64,000 nucleotides of DNA from Boesenbergia rotunda (lineage: Eukaryota > Streptophyta > Magnoliopsida > Zingiberales > Zingiberaceae), in NCBI GenBank assembly GCA_024364735.1, contig JAGFNQ010001611.1, positions 18,878 through 82,877 of the forward strand, read 5' to 3'. Below, piece by piece: positions 22,911-34,865 of this stretch. Below the pieces are notes generated by a model. The model was not told where the DNA came from. It did no database searches and worked only from the letters and a program-made list of their open reading frames with translations. Numbering within the stretch: position 1 is the stretch's first letter; every line of letters begins with the position of its first letter. The position numbers and the translations under genes are program-made.

Positions 22911-25900
22911 TGTAACGCCCGCCTTTTTCCCACACCTTATGGTGTGGCGAGAAAGCGGCGTTACGCTAAACATACATGTACATACAAAACATCTTAATGC
23001 AGCGTAATAAATTTTTTCTTCTACACATGCTTTTAACCATGCAACTAATACATGAAACTTCTATACATTCCTAAACTTGTCATTCATGAACATAGTGTCA
23101 TTGGACTTAGCATATTAACGACATGCATGGCATCATGATGTAACCATTCCATAGCTTATTCATAATCATCATAATTAGCAAGTAACTTATCCGTAAACAT
23201 TATGAGTCTTAAGTCATTCATTAGGCATAACCATTATAAACCTAGCATAGAATCTAAGGAAGCATTTCAAAAACCCAAGACATGCGATATGTGTAAATGA
23301 AAGAATCCTTTGCCATGTTACCGCCACACACACACATACTCTTGCCCCTCCTGTTGCTTCCCTTAGTAACCTCTTGCTTGATCTGCGGTACTAGGAAAAT
23401 AAGACTATAAGCACACAGGCTTAGTAAGACCCTTTCCTACTCACTAAAACCATATGTCACTTAAACATAAACATATCCAGCATCTGACATAACATAATTC
23501 TGAACATAAAACATAAGCATAGTCTTGGCGTAAATCATAAGCATATGAACAACTAATATAGTATGATTCTTAACATAAGCATAAACCTAAACATACTTAG
23601 CATGGCATAATTCTTAACATACATGAGCATGGAACATACTTATCAGGGCATAATTCTTAACATACATGGCATGGAACATACTTATCATGGCATAATTCTT
23701 AACATACATGAGCATGAAACATACTTATTCATGGCATAATTCTTGATACGGCATAAGCACAGTCTTAACATAAGCATAAGCATAAAACATACTTACCCTG
23801 GCATGATGCATAACATGAATGAATGCATGGGTCAAATGCATTTATATAAGGATGCTTAATTTTAAAATCATACTTTTAAAACATAAACATAAGATCATTG
23901 GGGTCCCCGGCTTGTACCACATACATACATCATAAGCGCGCATCCCTAAGTAAATACGAGGTAGCGAGCCCCGACCTACTAGGGTAGGAATAGCTACGGT
24001 AGTTCCAAAAACCGGGGCGTTCTTAAGGTGCCCATCCCTGTTGGACAGCTGCGGTAGTCCCAGAACTGTGGACAGCTACGGTATTCCAAAACTGAGGCGT
24101 TCTTAAGGTGCCCATCCCTTGAACCCTTACTTCTGTCCGGTACAAGCTCATTCATAAAATAGAACGACTATGCATGCTTCATCATTCATACTTATTTCAT
24201 AACATCATTATGCCTTCATCATTCATACTTATCATTCATACTTATCATTCGTACTTAAGGCATAGCCATCATCTTTATCCATATTCTTTTATTCATAAAA
24301 ACATGACATCCATACATAATCATACTTCCAGGCATAAATATTATCATGGTTCATAAAGCTTGCATGATCGTGGTACATAATTAAACGTGCAATTCATACA
24401 TGATACATTTCATCTAGCATACATAATCCTAGTATCCATCATAAAACAAGCATGGGTAAGCTACATATACACATGATGCATATTACCTAGGTTCATGGCA
24501 TTCATCATAAACACGCATAGACCTTCATACACATACATCCATTATAAGCATTTAACCTTCTACATGCGTCATTCTATTTATCATAACATACCCCTACATT
24601 ACTTACATATGTTCATGGTATATAATCTAAATATTCATGAGTAAAGCATAACATAGAACCTAACATACAAGGTCATGTCACATAACACATATGCTAAGAT
24701 TTTGGTAATATAAAGATCCTTACATCGTGCTTAACAACGTACTAACATTATGGTAACTTATAAACATGTATCCTTGAGACCTTAGCCCAATTCAAACCCT
24801 AAATTTGGGTCTTGGCCGAAACCCTAAGGGGCCATGAATCCATAGAAAATTCACCTAGGTCATGATTAACATCCCATACCTTACATATCATGCCATGGAA
24901 TACCATTTGAACCCTTGATTGGACTTAACCCTAAGTCCTAGGCCTAAACCATGTGTTGGCCGAAACCCTAGTAGGGTAATAAGCCCATAGCAAAAATTCA
25001 TATAAATCACCATTATTACCCATAAGATATCATAGGAAACATACTAATCATGCTTGAAAAGGTTGGAGTTTACCCTAGCCTTTTAACCTTGATGTGGCCA
25101 AAACCCTAGGGGGGTTTTAGAGTGCTACACAAACTTCCAAAATCATACTTTTATGCTTAGCCTATCATGTGTAAACATTTTAAAACATAAGAGAGGTCTT
25201 TAACATGATTTTTAGCCCAAAACCTTGCTTGGCCGAAACCTTCACAAGCCCTAACTATGGATTTTTTTCAACATAGCATGCCAATAAGAACTTAGATCAT
25301 GACAAATAACTTGGAAGCTATCATACCACAGGTGAGGGGGTCTTACCTTCCCTTATCTTGGATTTAATCCTTGAATAGAGAAATAGAAAGAACCTTCTTG
25401 ACTCCAAACTTCTCCTTAGCCCTTGTAGCCTAATAGAGAACCTTGAGTCTTCAAGATGGAGTCCTTGGTGGAATATTTCCTAAGGGGAGAACCCTTGTGG
25501 GTTTCGGCTAGAGCAAGGAGGAAGAGGAAAGAAATGACTTTGGTGGAAGAAGAGAAGGGAAAATGTAACTCCCATGCCACTTTTCTCATTGCCTTTATAC
25601 CACATTAAGGAGGGCAAGTGAAGAGTCATGGTGTCTCTTTCCTTGATGACTCTTCATTTTCCCTAAGCCTTAACCAAAATCCACTTCATTCTTTACTAGC
25701 ACTCCCTTGCTAGGTGAATTGGTTAGTATATGCATGGTTGTACCATAGGTCCAAGGTTCAATCCTTGGTGCATGCACTTTGTTTTTATTTTTATTTTTAT
25801 TTCTCCTTATTTCCGAAAATTCCCCAAAAATTCACTCATGATCATGCTAATATCCTTAATTAAAACTCATTTATATTTATATTAAATTTCACCTAAAATT

Positions 25901-26385
25901 CACAAATAACCATGGTCTTAGAAGAGCCGATTAGTACTTAGCTTCTCAATTTAAATGAGAAAATTATGGATAACTAGGCTAAGGTTCGTACTAGTATCTC
26001 TAAACTCCTTCAAAACTATTTAGACATGATTAATATTTTAATGAAAATATTGAGAAGGCTTTTCGGGTCAATCTTTGGTGCATGCACTTTGTTTTTATTT
26101 TTATTTTTATTTCTCCTTATTTTCAAAAATTCCCCAAAAATTCACTCATGATCATGCTAATATCCTTAATTAAAACTCATTTATATTTATATTAAATTTC
26201 ACCTAAAATCCACAAATAACCATGGTCTTAGAAGAGCCCATTAGTACTTAGCTTCTCAATTTAAATGAGAAAATTATGGATAACTAGACTAAGGTTCGTA
26301 CTAGTATCTCTAAACTCCTTCAAAACTATTTAGACATGATCAATATTTTAAAGAAAATATTGAGAAGATTTTCCGGGTCGTTACA
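22911..26385 (-). mobile_element. chromovirus 3' LTR (3,475 bp)
   Basis: Termini TGTAACGCCC at 22,911 and GTCGTTACA at 26,385 on the plus strand. It is 260 bp longer than its partner, mainly from a ~310-bp tandem duplication at the right end. Repeated CATAATTCTTAACATACATG units (23,560-23,790) form a ~50-bp minisatellite. A minus-strand TATAAAG box lies near 25,597. Confidence 0.92.
25761..26380 (-). repeat. ~310-bp tandem duplication in the 3' LTR
   Basis: GGTGCATGCACTTTG occurs at 25,767 and 26,077, and the following ~300 bp repeat nearly exactly. The first unit ends in TTTTCGGGTCA, a damaged copy of the LTR terminus. The 5' LTR has one unit only. Confidence 0.85.
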
Positions 26386-27352
26386 ATCCCCCATACCTCG
26401 TGAAAGTTCATCCTCGAACTTAGAATAGCTCCGGTGTGTCTCATCTCGTCCTCGCATTCCCATGTAGCTTCCTCGAACCGCTGACTTTGCCATAGGACCT
26501 TGACTAAGGGTACCTCCTTGTTCCTTAGCTTCTTGACTTCCCGATCCAAAATCTGGATAGGTCGGCTTTCATAACTTAGGTCCTCCTGAATTTGTACTGT
26601 CTGTGGCTCGATCACTTGGTCCATATTGGGAATACACTTTTTAAGCATTGACACATGGAACACATTATGAATAGCTGACATCTCCTGAGGCAGCTCTAGC
26701 TCATATGCGACCTTGCCAACTCTTTTCAGGATCAGGTACGGTCCCACATATCGCGGACTCAGTTTTCCTCTCTTCCCAAATCTCGTCACCCCTTTCATCG
26801 GAGCCACTTTGAGGAATACCAGATCCCCAATATCGAATTCCAGTGGCCTACGCCGGACATCTGCATAACTCTTCTGCCGACTCTGTGCAGCTTCTATCCG
26901 GTGTCGAATATTCTGTATAGCTTGGGTGGTGTCGTCGATGAGATCCATCGTGAGCCCCATCGCCTTTTTTTCACCACCTTCGTACCAACAGATCGGAGAC
27001 CTACATCTCCTCCCATACAAAGCTTCATAAGGTGCCATTCCAATAGTAGCTTGGTAGATATTATTGTAAGCGAACTTCGCTAAACATAGATATCGGCACC
27101 AGCTCCCTTTGAAATCCAAGGCACAAGCTCGTAACATGTCTTCCAACACTTGATTCACTCGTTCAGTTTGCCCGTCAGTCTGAGGATGAAAGGCAGTGCT
27201 GAATCATAGTTTTGTGCCGAGAGACTTCTGAACACATTCCCAAAAATGCGAGGTAAAGTGACCATCCCTATCTGATATGATGGTCTTGGGGACTCCATGA
27301 AGTCTGATTATCTCCTTAGCATACAATCGGGCTAGTGTCCTTAATAACTCCA
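26340..27352 (-). pseudogene. pol: chromovirus integrase C-terminus and chromodomain
   Basis: The frame 26,340-27,158 (272 codons) starts inside the integrase core at NQVLEDMLRACALDFKGSW. It covers the C-terminal DNA-binding region (FKGSW..., GDLVFLKVAPMKG, GKLSPRYVGPY) and the chromodomain (YESRPIQILDREVKKLRNKE to EEATWE). Upstream, to about 27,352, the core motif SDRDGHF and the catalytic Glu region TDGQTERVN are readable but separated by a stop at FSTA. The first catalytic Asp and the HHCC domain are gone. At the C-terminus a small deletion near 26,450 replaces the usual ending, and the frame runs through the polypurine tract into the LTR. The role in intact relatives is DNA insertion, with the chromodomain guiding it to heterochromatin. 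Confidence 0.88.
26386..26397 (-). other. polypurine tract
   Basis: The minus-strand GGTATGGGGGAT abuts the 3' LTR start. The second chromovirus has the same tract at 62,666-62,677. Confidence 0.85.
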
Positions 27353-27997
27353 TGATATAATTATATGCATATATCATAATTATATACTTATTTTAATCAT
27401 GGGTAAACCTAATAATAGTATGCTTCCAAAATATTAGTTCTCGACCTGAGTTATGAATTATACTAGTTGTATGGTTATTATTGAATAGGTGAGATCCTAT
27501 TTATTATATTACCATAAAATAACTTAAGGTAATCTTATATATTATGTATAAGATAACAGTGAAATATTCGTTGATAATACAAATTTTTTTTTTATAAATT
27601 ATAGATATAATACCTATAATTGCTTATGGGATAATATGCGTAGGTGATAACTTATAGGTTGGAAGGATACAGGTCAACCTGTATGTAGGCTCATATCAAG
27701 AACTTATATGATCGGTAAATTAATATAGTCATATTTATACTAATTCTTATATTAGTACGCACTCTCATATTATTATCATTTGCTTTATGTAATATAATAC
27801 AATTATATTATATGATTGGTAATTCATATAATGTACAGGTTATATATCATTACGTTAACACTAGGTTCATCTTAATCACTAACATTATGATGGTGCTCAA
27901 TTCATACCATGTTTATGAACATAAGGTTGAGTCACACTCATGACTAATTGTATTATGACTAACTTAGACCTTATTGGTTCGCAAAAACTAACCGAAC
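27353..27997. other. AT-rich filler replacing most of pol
   Basis: About 645 bp of very AT-rich sequence with TATAATTATATGCATATATC near its left end. I recognise no retroviral motif or open frame on either strand. It joins integrase directly to the gag-position ORF. It may be filler from a deletion repair, or an unrelated insertion without visible termini. Confidence 0.5.
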
Positions 27998-28753
27998 TCA
28001 ATGAAATAAATGAGTTGCCATCATGCCCATAATGAAGAATATCATGGCGGTAATTATCACTCCCTCGTTCATCTCCCCTTGGCCTGCCTCAGGATCTTCT
28101 ACTGTTTCCATCAGATCCTCTTCTTCTATCTCGGGAACCTCCTCGGCCACTTCGGGGTCTTCCTCGAACATCTCCAGCATCTCGGGGTCTTCCTCAAGCA
28201 TCTCGGGATCTTCCTCGATCATCGGATCTTCCTCAAACATCTCGAGCATCTCGGGATCTTCCTCAATCATCTCGGGATCCTCCTCAAACATCTCGGGACC
28301 CTCCTCGTACATCTCGGGGTCCTCCTCATACATCTTGGGATCCTCCTCATACATCTCGGGACGCTCCTCGTACATCTCGGGGTCCTCCTCATACATCTCG
28401 GGGTCCTCATCGTACATCTCGAGATCTTCCTCAGAGTCCCCCAGATCCTCCGGAAACTCATGGTGAAGAAGTTGCCTACATAATTCCGTATATGAGATAC
28501 GACATCCATGCTGCCCCCAGATCTGATAAGCAACCTCTCTCGCACGATTGGGCAATGAACGAAGCAGAGCTCCAATCCTATGGTCATCCATGAATGGAAA
28601 TCCTTCCTGCTCGAGTTTCCAGAATAGCCGGTCCAACTTTCCCATATTGCCTTGGATCCCAAGGACCGAACTATACTCCACCTCTTCTATTTGCTCCAGC
28701 AGCTCACGACTCCGCCCATGGTAACGACTCGTGGTGCCGATCTCATGCAACAT
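27998..28753 (-). CDS. gag-position ORF: gag-like N-half, acidic heptads, C-terminal hydrophobic segment
   Basis: An intact ORF of 251 codons from the ATG at 28,753. Residues 1-100 resemble the C-half of a retrotransposon capsid domain: VLGIQGNMGKLDRLFWKLEQ, then DDHRIGALLRSLPNRAREVA and YTELCRQLLHHE, the same order as UBN2-type gag. Residues ~104-218 are about 16 heptads on the pattern EEDPEMY, encoded by a 21-bp DNA repeat and strongly acidic. Residues ~229-247 (GVIITAMIFFIMGMMATHLF) look like a membrane segment. No zinc knuckle, protease or basic RNA-binding tail is present, which is odd for gag. The ATG follows a splice-acceptor-like CAG. It could be a degenerate gag with an expanded microsatellite, or a specialised protein of a non-autonomous family; its openness despite lost pol favours the latter slightly. 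Confidence 0.6.
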   Translation of the reverse strand: MLHEIGTTSRYHGRSRELLEQIEEVEYSSVLGIQGNMGKLDRLFWKLEQEGFPFMDDHRIGALLRSLPNRAREVAYQIWGQHGCRISYTELCRQLLHHEFPEDLGDSEEDLEMYDEDPEMYEEDPEMYEERPEMYEEDPKMYEEDPEMYEEGPEMFEEDPEMIEEDPEMLEMFEEDPMIEEDPEMLEEDPEMLEMFEEDPEVAEEVPEIEEEDLMETVEDPEAGQGEMNEGVIITAMIFFIMGMMATHLFH

Positions 28754-29123
28754 CTGGAATTGAAAAAAAACAACACAGTCAGTACAGAACTGACAAAAAC
28801 CAGTACAGAACTAGTTTTTTTTTTCAATTCACAAATGTATACAGAGAAAAGCACACAAGATAAACTCAGTTTCCTTTACCTTAATAATTACAATAAAAAA
28901 AAAAATTCTATCTCTACCCGCATATCTAATCCTAAAGTATTTGATCTCATAAGAAAATATATATATCATTCATAGTCACATATCCTAAAGCACATTTCAT
29001 CATAAAACATCATTCATGCTTGCATATTCTAGAATCATAGGTATCGTCCTTACGTGCATATTCTCGAATCATAATGTATCCTAAAAGTGCTTACTATCAT
29101 AAAATATGCAGAGAGGTACTTAC
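28754..29123 (-). other. intron-like leader between primer site and ORF
   Basis: On the minus strand GTAAGTACC begins at 29,123, a near-ideal donor about 50 bp after the primer site. At 28,754 a T-tract ending TTCAATTCCAG abuts the ORF's ATG. The 370 bp between are AT-rich and non-coding. A spliced leader is inferred, not shown. Confidence 0.4.
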
Positions 29124-29172
29124 TTGGAAGTGGCAGGAAGAAGGCTTGATGTGTGTGTAGTGAGATGGCAAC

Positions 29173-29187
29173 GGCTCTGATACCAAC
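29173..29187 (-). other. primer-binding site, initiator tRNA-Met
   Basis: Minus-strand GTTGGTATCAGAGCC, one base from the 5' LTR end at 29,189. It fixes the orientation of the chromovirus. Confidence 0.92.
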
Positions 29188-29188
29188 C

Positions 29189-32100
29189 TGTAACGCCCAC
29201 CTTTTTCCCACACCTTATGGTGTGGCGAGAAAACGGCGTTACGCTAAACATACATGTACATACAAAACATTTTAATGCAGCAGAATAAATTTTTTCTTCT
29301 ACACATACTTTTAACCATGCAACTAATACATGAAACATCTATACATGCCTAAACTTGTCATTCATGAACATAGTGTCATTGGACTTAGCATATTAACGAC
29401 ATGCATGACATCATGATGTAATCATTCCATAGCTTATTCATAATCATCATAAGTCGCAAGTAACTTATCCGTAAACATCATGAGTCTTAAGTCATTCATT
29501 AGGCATAACCATTATAAACCTAGCATAGAATCTAAGGAAGCATTTCAAAAACCCAAGACATGCGATATGTGTAAATGAAAGAATCCTTTGCCAAGTCATC
29601 GCCACACACACACATACTCTTGCCCCTCTTGCTGCTTCCCTTAGTAACCTCTTGCTTGATCTGCGGTACGAGGAAAATAAGATTATAAGCACACCGGCTT
29701 AGTAAGACCCTTTCCTACTCACTAAAACCATACGTTACTTAAACATAAACATATCCAGCATCTGACATAATATAATTCTGAACATAAAACATAAGCATAG
29801 TCTTGGCGTAAATCATAAGCATATGAACAACTAATATAGCATGATTCTTAACATAAGCATAAACCTAAACATACTTAGCATGGCATAATTCTTAACATAC
29901 ATGAGCATAGAACATACTTATCAGGGCATAATTCTTAACATACATGAGCATGGAACATACTTATCAGGGCATAATTCTTAACATACATGGGCATGGATCA
30001 TACTTATCGTGGCATAATTCTTAACATACATGAGCATGAAACATACTTATTCATGGCATAATTCTTGATACAGCATAAGCACAGTCTTAACATAAGCATA
30101 AACATAAAATATACTTATCCTGGCATGATGCATAACATGAATGAATGCATGGGTCAAATGCATTTACATAAGGATGCTTAATTTTAAAATCATACTTTTA
30201 AAACATAAACATAACATCATTGGGGTCCCCGGCTTATACCACATACATACATCATAAGCGTGCATCCCTAAGTAAATACGAGGTAGCGAGCCCCGACCTA
30301 CTAGGGTAGGAACAGCTACGGTAGTTCCAAAAACCGGGGCGTTCTTAAGGTGCCCATCCCTGTTGGACAGATGCGGTAGTCCCAAAACCGTGGACAGCTA
30401 CGGTAGTCCAAAACCGAGGCGTTCTTAAGGTTCCCATCCCATGGACCCTTACTTCGGTCCGGTACAAGCCCATTCATAAAATAAAATGACTATGCATGCT
30501 TCATCATTCATACTTATTTCATAACATCATTATGCCTTCATCATTCATACTTATCATTCATACTTATCATTCGTACTTAAGGCATAACCATCATCTTTAT
30601 CCATATTCTTTTATTCATAAAAACATGACATCCATACATAATCATACTTCCAGGCATAAATATTATCTTGGTTCATAAAGCTTGTATGATCATGGTACAT
30701 AATTAAACGTGCAATTCATACATGATACATTTCATCTAGCATACATAATCCTAGTATCCATCGTAAAACAAGCATGGGTAAGCTACATATACACATGATG
30801 CATACTACCTAGGTTCATGGCATTCATCATAAACACGCATAGACCTTCATACACATACATCCATTATAAGCATTTAACCTTCTACATGCGTCATTCTATT
30901 TATCATAACATACCCCTACATTACTTACATATGTTCATGGTATATGATCTAAATATTCATGAGTAAAGCATAACATAGAACCTAACATACAAGGTCATGT
31001 CACATAACACATAAGCTAAGATTTTGGTAATATAAAGATCCTTACATCATGCTTTACTACATACTTACATTATGGTAACTTATAAACATGTAGCCTTGAG
31101 ACCTTAGCCCAATTCAAACCCTAAATTTGGTTCTTGGCCGAAACCCTAACGGGCCATGAATCCATAGAAAATTCACCTAGGTCATGATTAACATCCCATA
31201 CCTTACATATCATGCCATGGAAAACCATTTAAACCCTTGATTGGACTTAACCCTAAGTCCTAGGCCTAAATCATGTGTTGGCCGAAACCCTAGAAGGGTA
31301 ATAAGCCCATAGGAAAAATTCATATAAATCACCATTATTACCCATAAGATATCATAGGAAACATACTAATCATGCTTGGAAAGGTTGGAGTTTACCCTAG
31401 CCTTTTAACCTTGATGTGGCCGAAACCCTAGGGGGGTTTTAGGGTGCTACACAAACCTCCAAAATCATACTTTTATGCTTAACCTATCATGTGTAAACAT
31501 TTGGAAACATAAGAGAGGTCTTTAACATGATTTTTAGCCCAAAACCTTGCTTGGTCGAAACCTTCACAAGCCCTAACTATGGATTTTTTTCAACATAGTA
31601 TGCCAATAAGAACTTAGATCATGACAAATAACTTGGAAGCTATCATACCACAGGTGAGGGGGTCTTACCTTCCCTTATCTTGGATTTAATCCTTGAATAT
31701 AGAAATAGAAAGAACCTTCTTGACTCCAAACTTGTCCTTAGCCCTTGTAGCCTAGTAGAGAGCCTTGAGTCTTCAAGATGGAGTCCTTGGTGGAATATTT
31801 CCTAAGGGGAGAACCCTTGTGGGTTTCGGCTAGAGCAAGGAGGAAGAGGAAAGAAATGACTTTGGTGGAAGAAGAGAAGGGAAAATGTAACTCTCATGCC
31901 ACTTTTCTCATTGCCTTTATACCACATTAAGGAGGGCAAGTGAAGAGTCATGGTGTCTCTTCCCTTGATGACTCTTCATTTTCCCTAAGCCTTAACCAAA
32001 ATCCACTTCATTCTCTACTAGCACACCCTTGCTAGGTGAATTATTTAGTACATGCATGGTGGTACCATTGGTCCAAGGTTAAATCCTTGGTGCATGCACT

Positions 32101-32403
32101 TTGTTTTTATTTTTATTTTTATTTTTATTTCTCCTTATTTCCGAAAATTCCCCAAAAATTCACTCATGATCATGCTAATATCCTTAATTAAAACCCATTT
32201 ATATTTATATTAAATTTCACCTAAAATCCACTAATAACCATGATCTTAGAAGAGCCCATTAGTACTTAGCTTCTCAATTTAAATGAGAAAATTATGGATA
32301 ACTAGGCTAAGGTTCGTACTAGTATCTCTAAACTCCTTCAAAACTATTTAGACATGATCAATATTTTAAAAAAAATATTGAGAAGATTTTCTGGGTCGTT
32401 ACA
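29189..32403 (-). mobile_element. chromovirus 5' LTR (3,215 bp)
   Basis: Termini TGTAACGCCC (29,189) and GTCGTTACA (32,403) in plus orientation. Very close to the 3' LTR across its length apart from the 310-bp duplication, so the insertion is fairly young. A minus-strand TATAAAG box lies near 31,916. Short frames inside are not coding. Confidence 0.92.
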
Positions 32404-32521
32404 GCTGAGGGAATTGTACTCTGGGGCTAAGTCATGAGGGGTCGAGTGCTGAGAGAAATGTACTCGGGAAGGGTAACCTTAGACTTAGGGAGTGGACAAG
32501 TCGACTGGTGAGGGGCCAGTC

Positions 32522-34356
32522 TGATAGATGTCTATGCTAAAAGATTTGCTCTTTTATATATAAGATCATCTTTATTTTGAAAAGAGAATCATAACAACAC
32601 TAGGTGCTTATTTATATTAGTACATGCACAAAAGTCCATTACTTTGCATTGTAGATAACATGGTGTGTGGTGACATATGGAAGATCATGTTATCAGTCCC
32701 TTGCTTTGTATAAGTAGAGGCTCACTGTCGAGATGGAATTGGACAAGTTATCGAGATGGTTGTTGTGTAATTAGGTGTGGTTGGTCTTGACCATAGAATT
32801 ACACTAGTGTACTTTGTGTGCATTGAGCAAAACCAAAACTAGAGGTTATCCAATTTGTACTAACTTGATAATTGGATAGGACCTCAGATTTTATTATGGA
32901 GTATGATCCCTAAATCCTGATATAATAACGGGCACATATTATTAATAATTATTTCTTTATTTACCAATGGGCGAGATCTATTCTGTTAGATCGATAGGCC
33001 CGGTAAGTTAGAAAATAATATTAATTATATGGTATGCCATTGATTATTGATAGAATCCGTGTCCTGGTGAGTCGGGATGATGATGCCCCCTTGATGAGCT
33101 CAAAAGGTTCATCATGTTAAACCCTACAGGTGGAATTGATCCAACATGATGATAAGGTTGAGTGGTACTAATCAAGGATTCAAAAGTTAATTAATTTAAA
33201 TTGTCAGCAATTTAAATTAATTAATGGGCATTCGATATCTTAAACACGAGGGGATGGATGACTCATAATATGTGGAGCCCATATGAAAATATGGGGGTTG
33301 GTGAGGAAGTTCAATTAAGATCCTTTAGTGGAATGGATCTTAATTAATGGATCGGGTTTAGATCCATTAGCATGCCAAGATCCAACTCCTCCTCTTGGTC
33401 CCTACCTTAGCCCTATATATACCCCATGAAGTCATCAAGAAACAAGTTAATTAAGCCTCAAATTATTCCTCTCATCCTCTCCCTCTCTCTCTCCTAGGGC
33501 AAGGATCGGCCGACGGCAAGGGATAAGAGAAGAAGGCAATTTCTTCTCTTCTCCAACCTTCTTCTTCACTTGTTGCCTGGTACAAGGAAGGAAGAGGAGT
33601 TCCTCATCTTCCTCTTGGGCGGACGCAGCTATGGTGGTGAAGGGAAGGGCCGGCGGCGGCGCTTCTTGGCTAGGTTCCGACGGCGGCGACAACCTCTAAG
33701 GGAGGTCTTTCCGACGAGTTTTTGAGGGAGGTGATCGCTTCCTTAGCTCTTCCTTGAGTCAGCAGCAGCTGTAGGAGGAATAAGGAGGTGTTGGGCCTGA
33801 GGAGAAGGAGCCTTCCACAGTGCTTTGGCCGGCGGCAACAAAACCCTAGTTTTTGTTTGGCCGGCGCAAGGAGAGGAAGGAGAGAGGCTTAAGGTCACGT
33901 TTGGTGACTTCGGATCCCGGTAGCTCGTTGCCCACACGACGTTCGGGAGGGAAGGGACATAAGGTAGAAGGCCGCGAGGTAATATGGAAGGTATAAATCT
34001 CTCCCTAAGCTCCTTATGTTACTTTGTGACATGTTAATTAGTCTCGTCATTTCATGTGTTTTAATTAATTATTTTGATTGCGAATCATAGCTAATAATTA
34101 ACTAACTGGACCTCGATCGTAGACACAAGAACCGACGATCCACTCGTCATCTCTTCCGCGGTTGTTCGGTTAGGAGAATTACAAGGCACGATCTTTGTGA
34201 TTGGCCAAGTAGTACTTCGTACCGAACGATACGATGAAGAGATGGTCGTTGGGATATGGGTCTCCATTCAAATTAAATTTTAATCAGTAGACATGGAGAG
34301 GTCTCTCAAGGATGACCAAGTATTCGCTTAGGAAACACGCCAAGTCATACCCAACA
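32522..34356 (+). mobile_element. copia solo LTR, TSD CAGTC
   Basis: 1,835 bp, start TGATAGATGTCTATGC, end ATACCCAACA, flanked by CAGTC at 32,517-32,521 and 34,357-34,361. Same family as the LTR at 9,700-12,880. A TATA box CCTATATATACCCC lies at 33,411-33,424. It sits at the exact centre of a Sirevirus LTR palindrome, so the duplicated CAGTC is half of CAGTC/AACTG. Confidence 0.9.
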
Positions 34357-34865
34357 CAGTCAACTGATAGGGTCCACAGAAAGATCAGTTGACTGGTCTA
34401 GGACCAGTCGACTGATGGTGACCAGAATTTGAATTGCCATTCAAATTTGACCAGTCGACTAGTACTGGACCAGTCGACTGGGAACAATCAAATCTGCCTC
34501 GAGCTCTATTTAAGGGGGCTCGTTTATTACTGTTTCTCATTGGTGAAACTAGCTTGGTTAGAGCTTGTTAGTAGCCTACTAGTGCTCAGGGATTGTCCAA
34601 GGGTTGTGGCAAGATTTCTCCACCCACAAGGAGAGACAAGAACTAGCCGGAGGTGCTTCGGGGAATCATCCACCGAATGATCAGGATCGTCCACCTTATA
34701 GATAGTCGTGGAGTAGGAGTTTCATCTCCGAACCACGTAAATTGGTGTGTCTTTCTTGTTTGTTAGTTTTAGTTTTTATTATTCCGCTTGCGCACTAACA
34801 TTTGTAGAAAGAAAGATCGAAAAATTGCTATTCACCCCCCTCTAGCAAACGGTGAGATCCCAACA

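Larger units (their letters stand above)
22911..32403 (-). mobile_element. complete-ended chromovirus with most of pol deleted, TSD GCTGA
   Basis: 9,493 bp. The 5' LTR is 29,189-32,403 and the 3' LTR 22,911-26,385. Primer site at 29,173-29,187, polypurine tract at 26,386-26,397. GCTGA is duplicated at 22,906-22,910 and 32,404-32,408. LTR length over 3 kb and a chromodomain suggest a Tekay/Del-type chromovirus. The interior is only 2.8 kb: an unusual gag-position ORF, an AT-rich filler, and the integrase C-terminus with chromodomain. Protease, RT and RNase H are gone, so it is non-autonomous. It inserted into a Sirevirus LTR. Confidence 0.93.
22371..34865 (+). mobile_element. Sirevirus-like LTR in three pieces
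   Basis: One ~1.15-kb LTR: 22,371-22,910, then 32,404-32,521, then 34,362-34,865. It is split by a chromovirus (TSD GCTGA) and a copia solo LTR (TSD CAGTC). It starts TGTTGGGGCAATCAGCCC and ends GAGATCCCAACA. Palindrome cores lie at 32498/32517 (the second split by the solo LTR), 34386/34405 and 34452/34471, with TATTTAAG at 34,507-34,514. No primer site follows: the sequence jumps straight into the gag C-terminus. Confidence 0.85.

Noticed and set aside
22435..22935. Minus-strand frames of 149 and 166 codons
   Set aside because: They cross the Sirevirus LTR and the chromovirus insertion point, so they are chance frames.
24174..24356. Repeated 60-codon frame (also at 30,496)
   Set aside because: Present in both chromovirus LTRs only because the LTRs are identical; composition is that of the AT-rich LTR, with no domain.
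28010..28483. Long plus-strand frames rich in Leu-Gly-His or Ser-Gly
   Set aside because: They are antisense shadows of the acidic heptad repeats on the minus strand.
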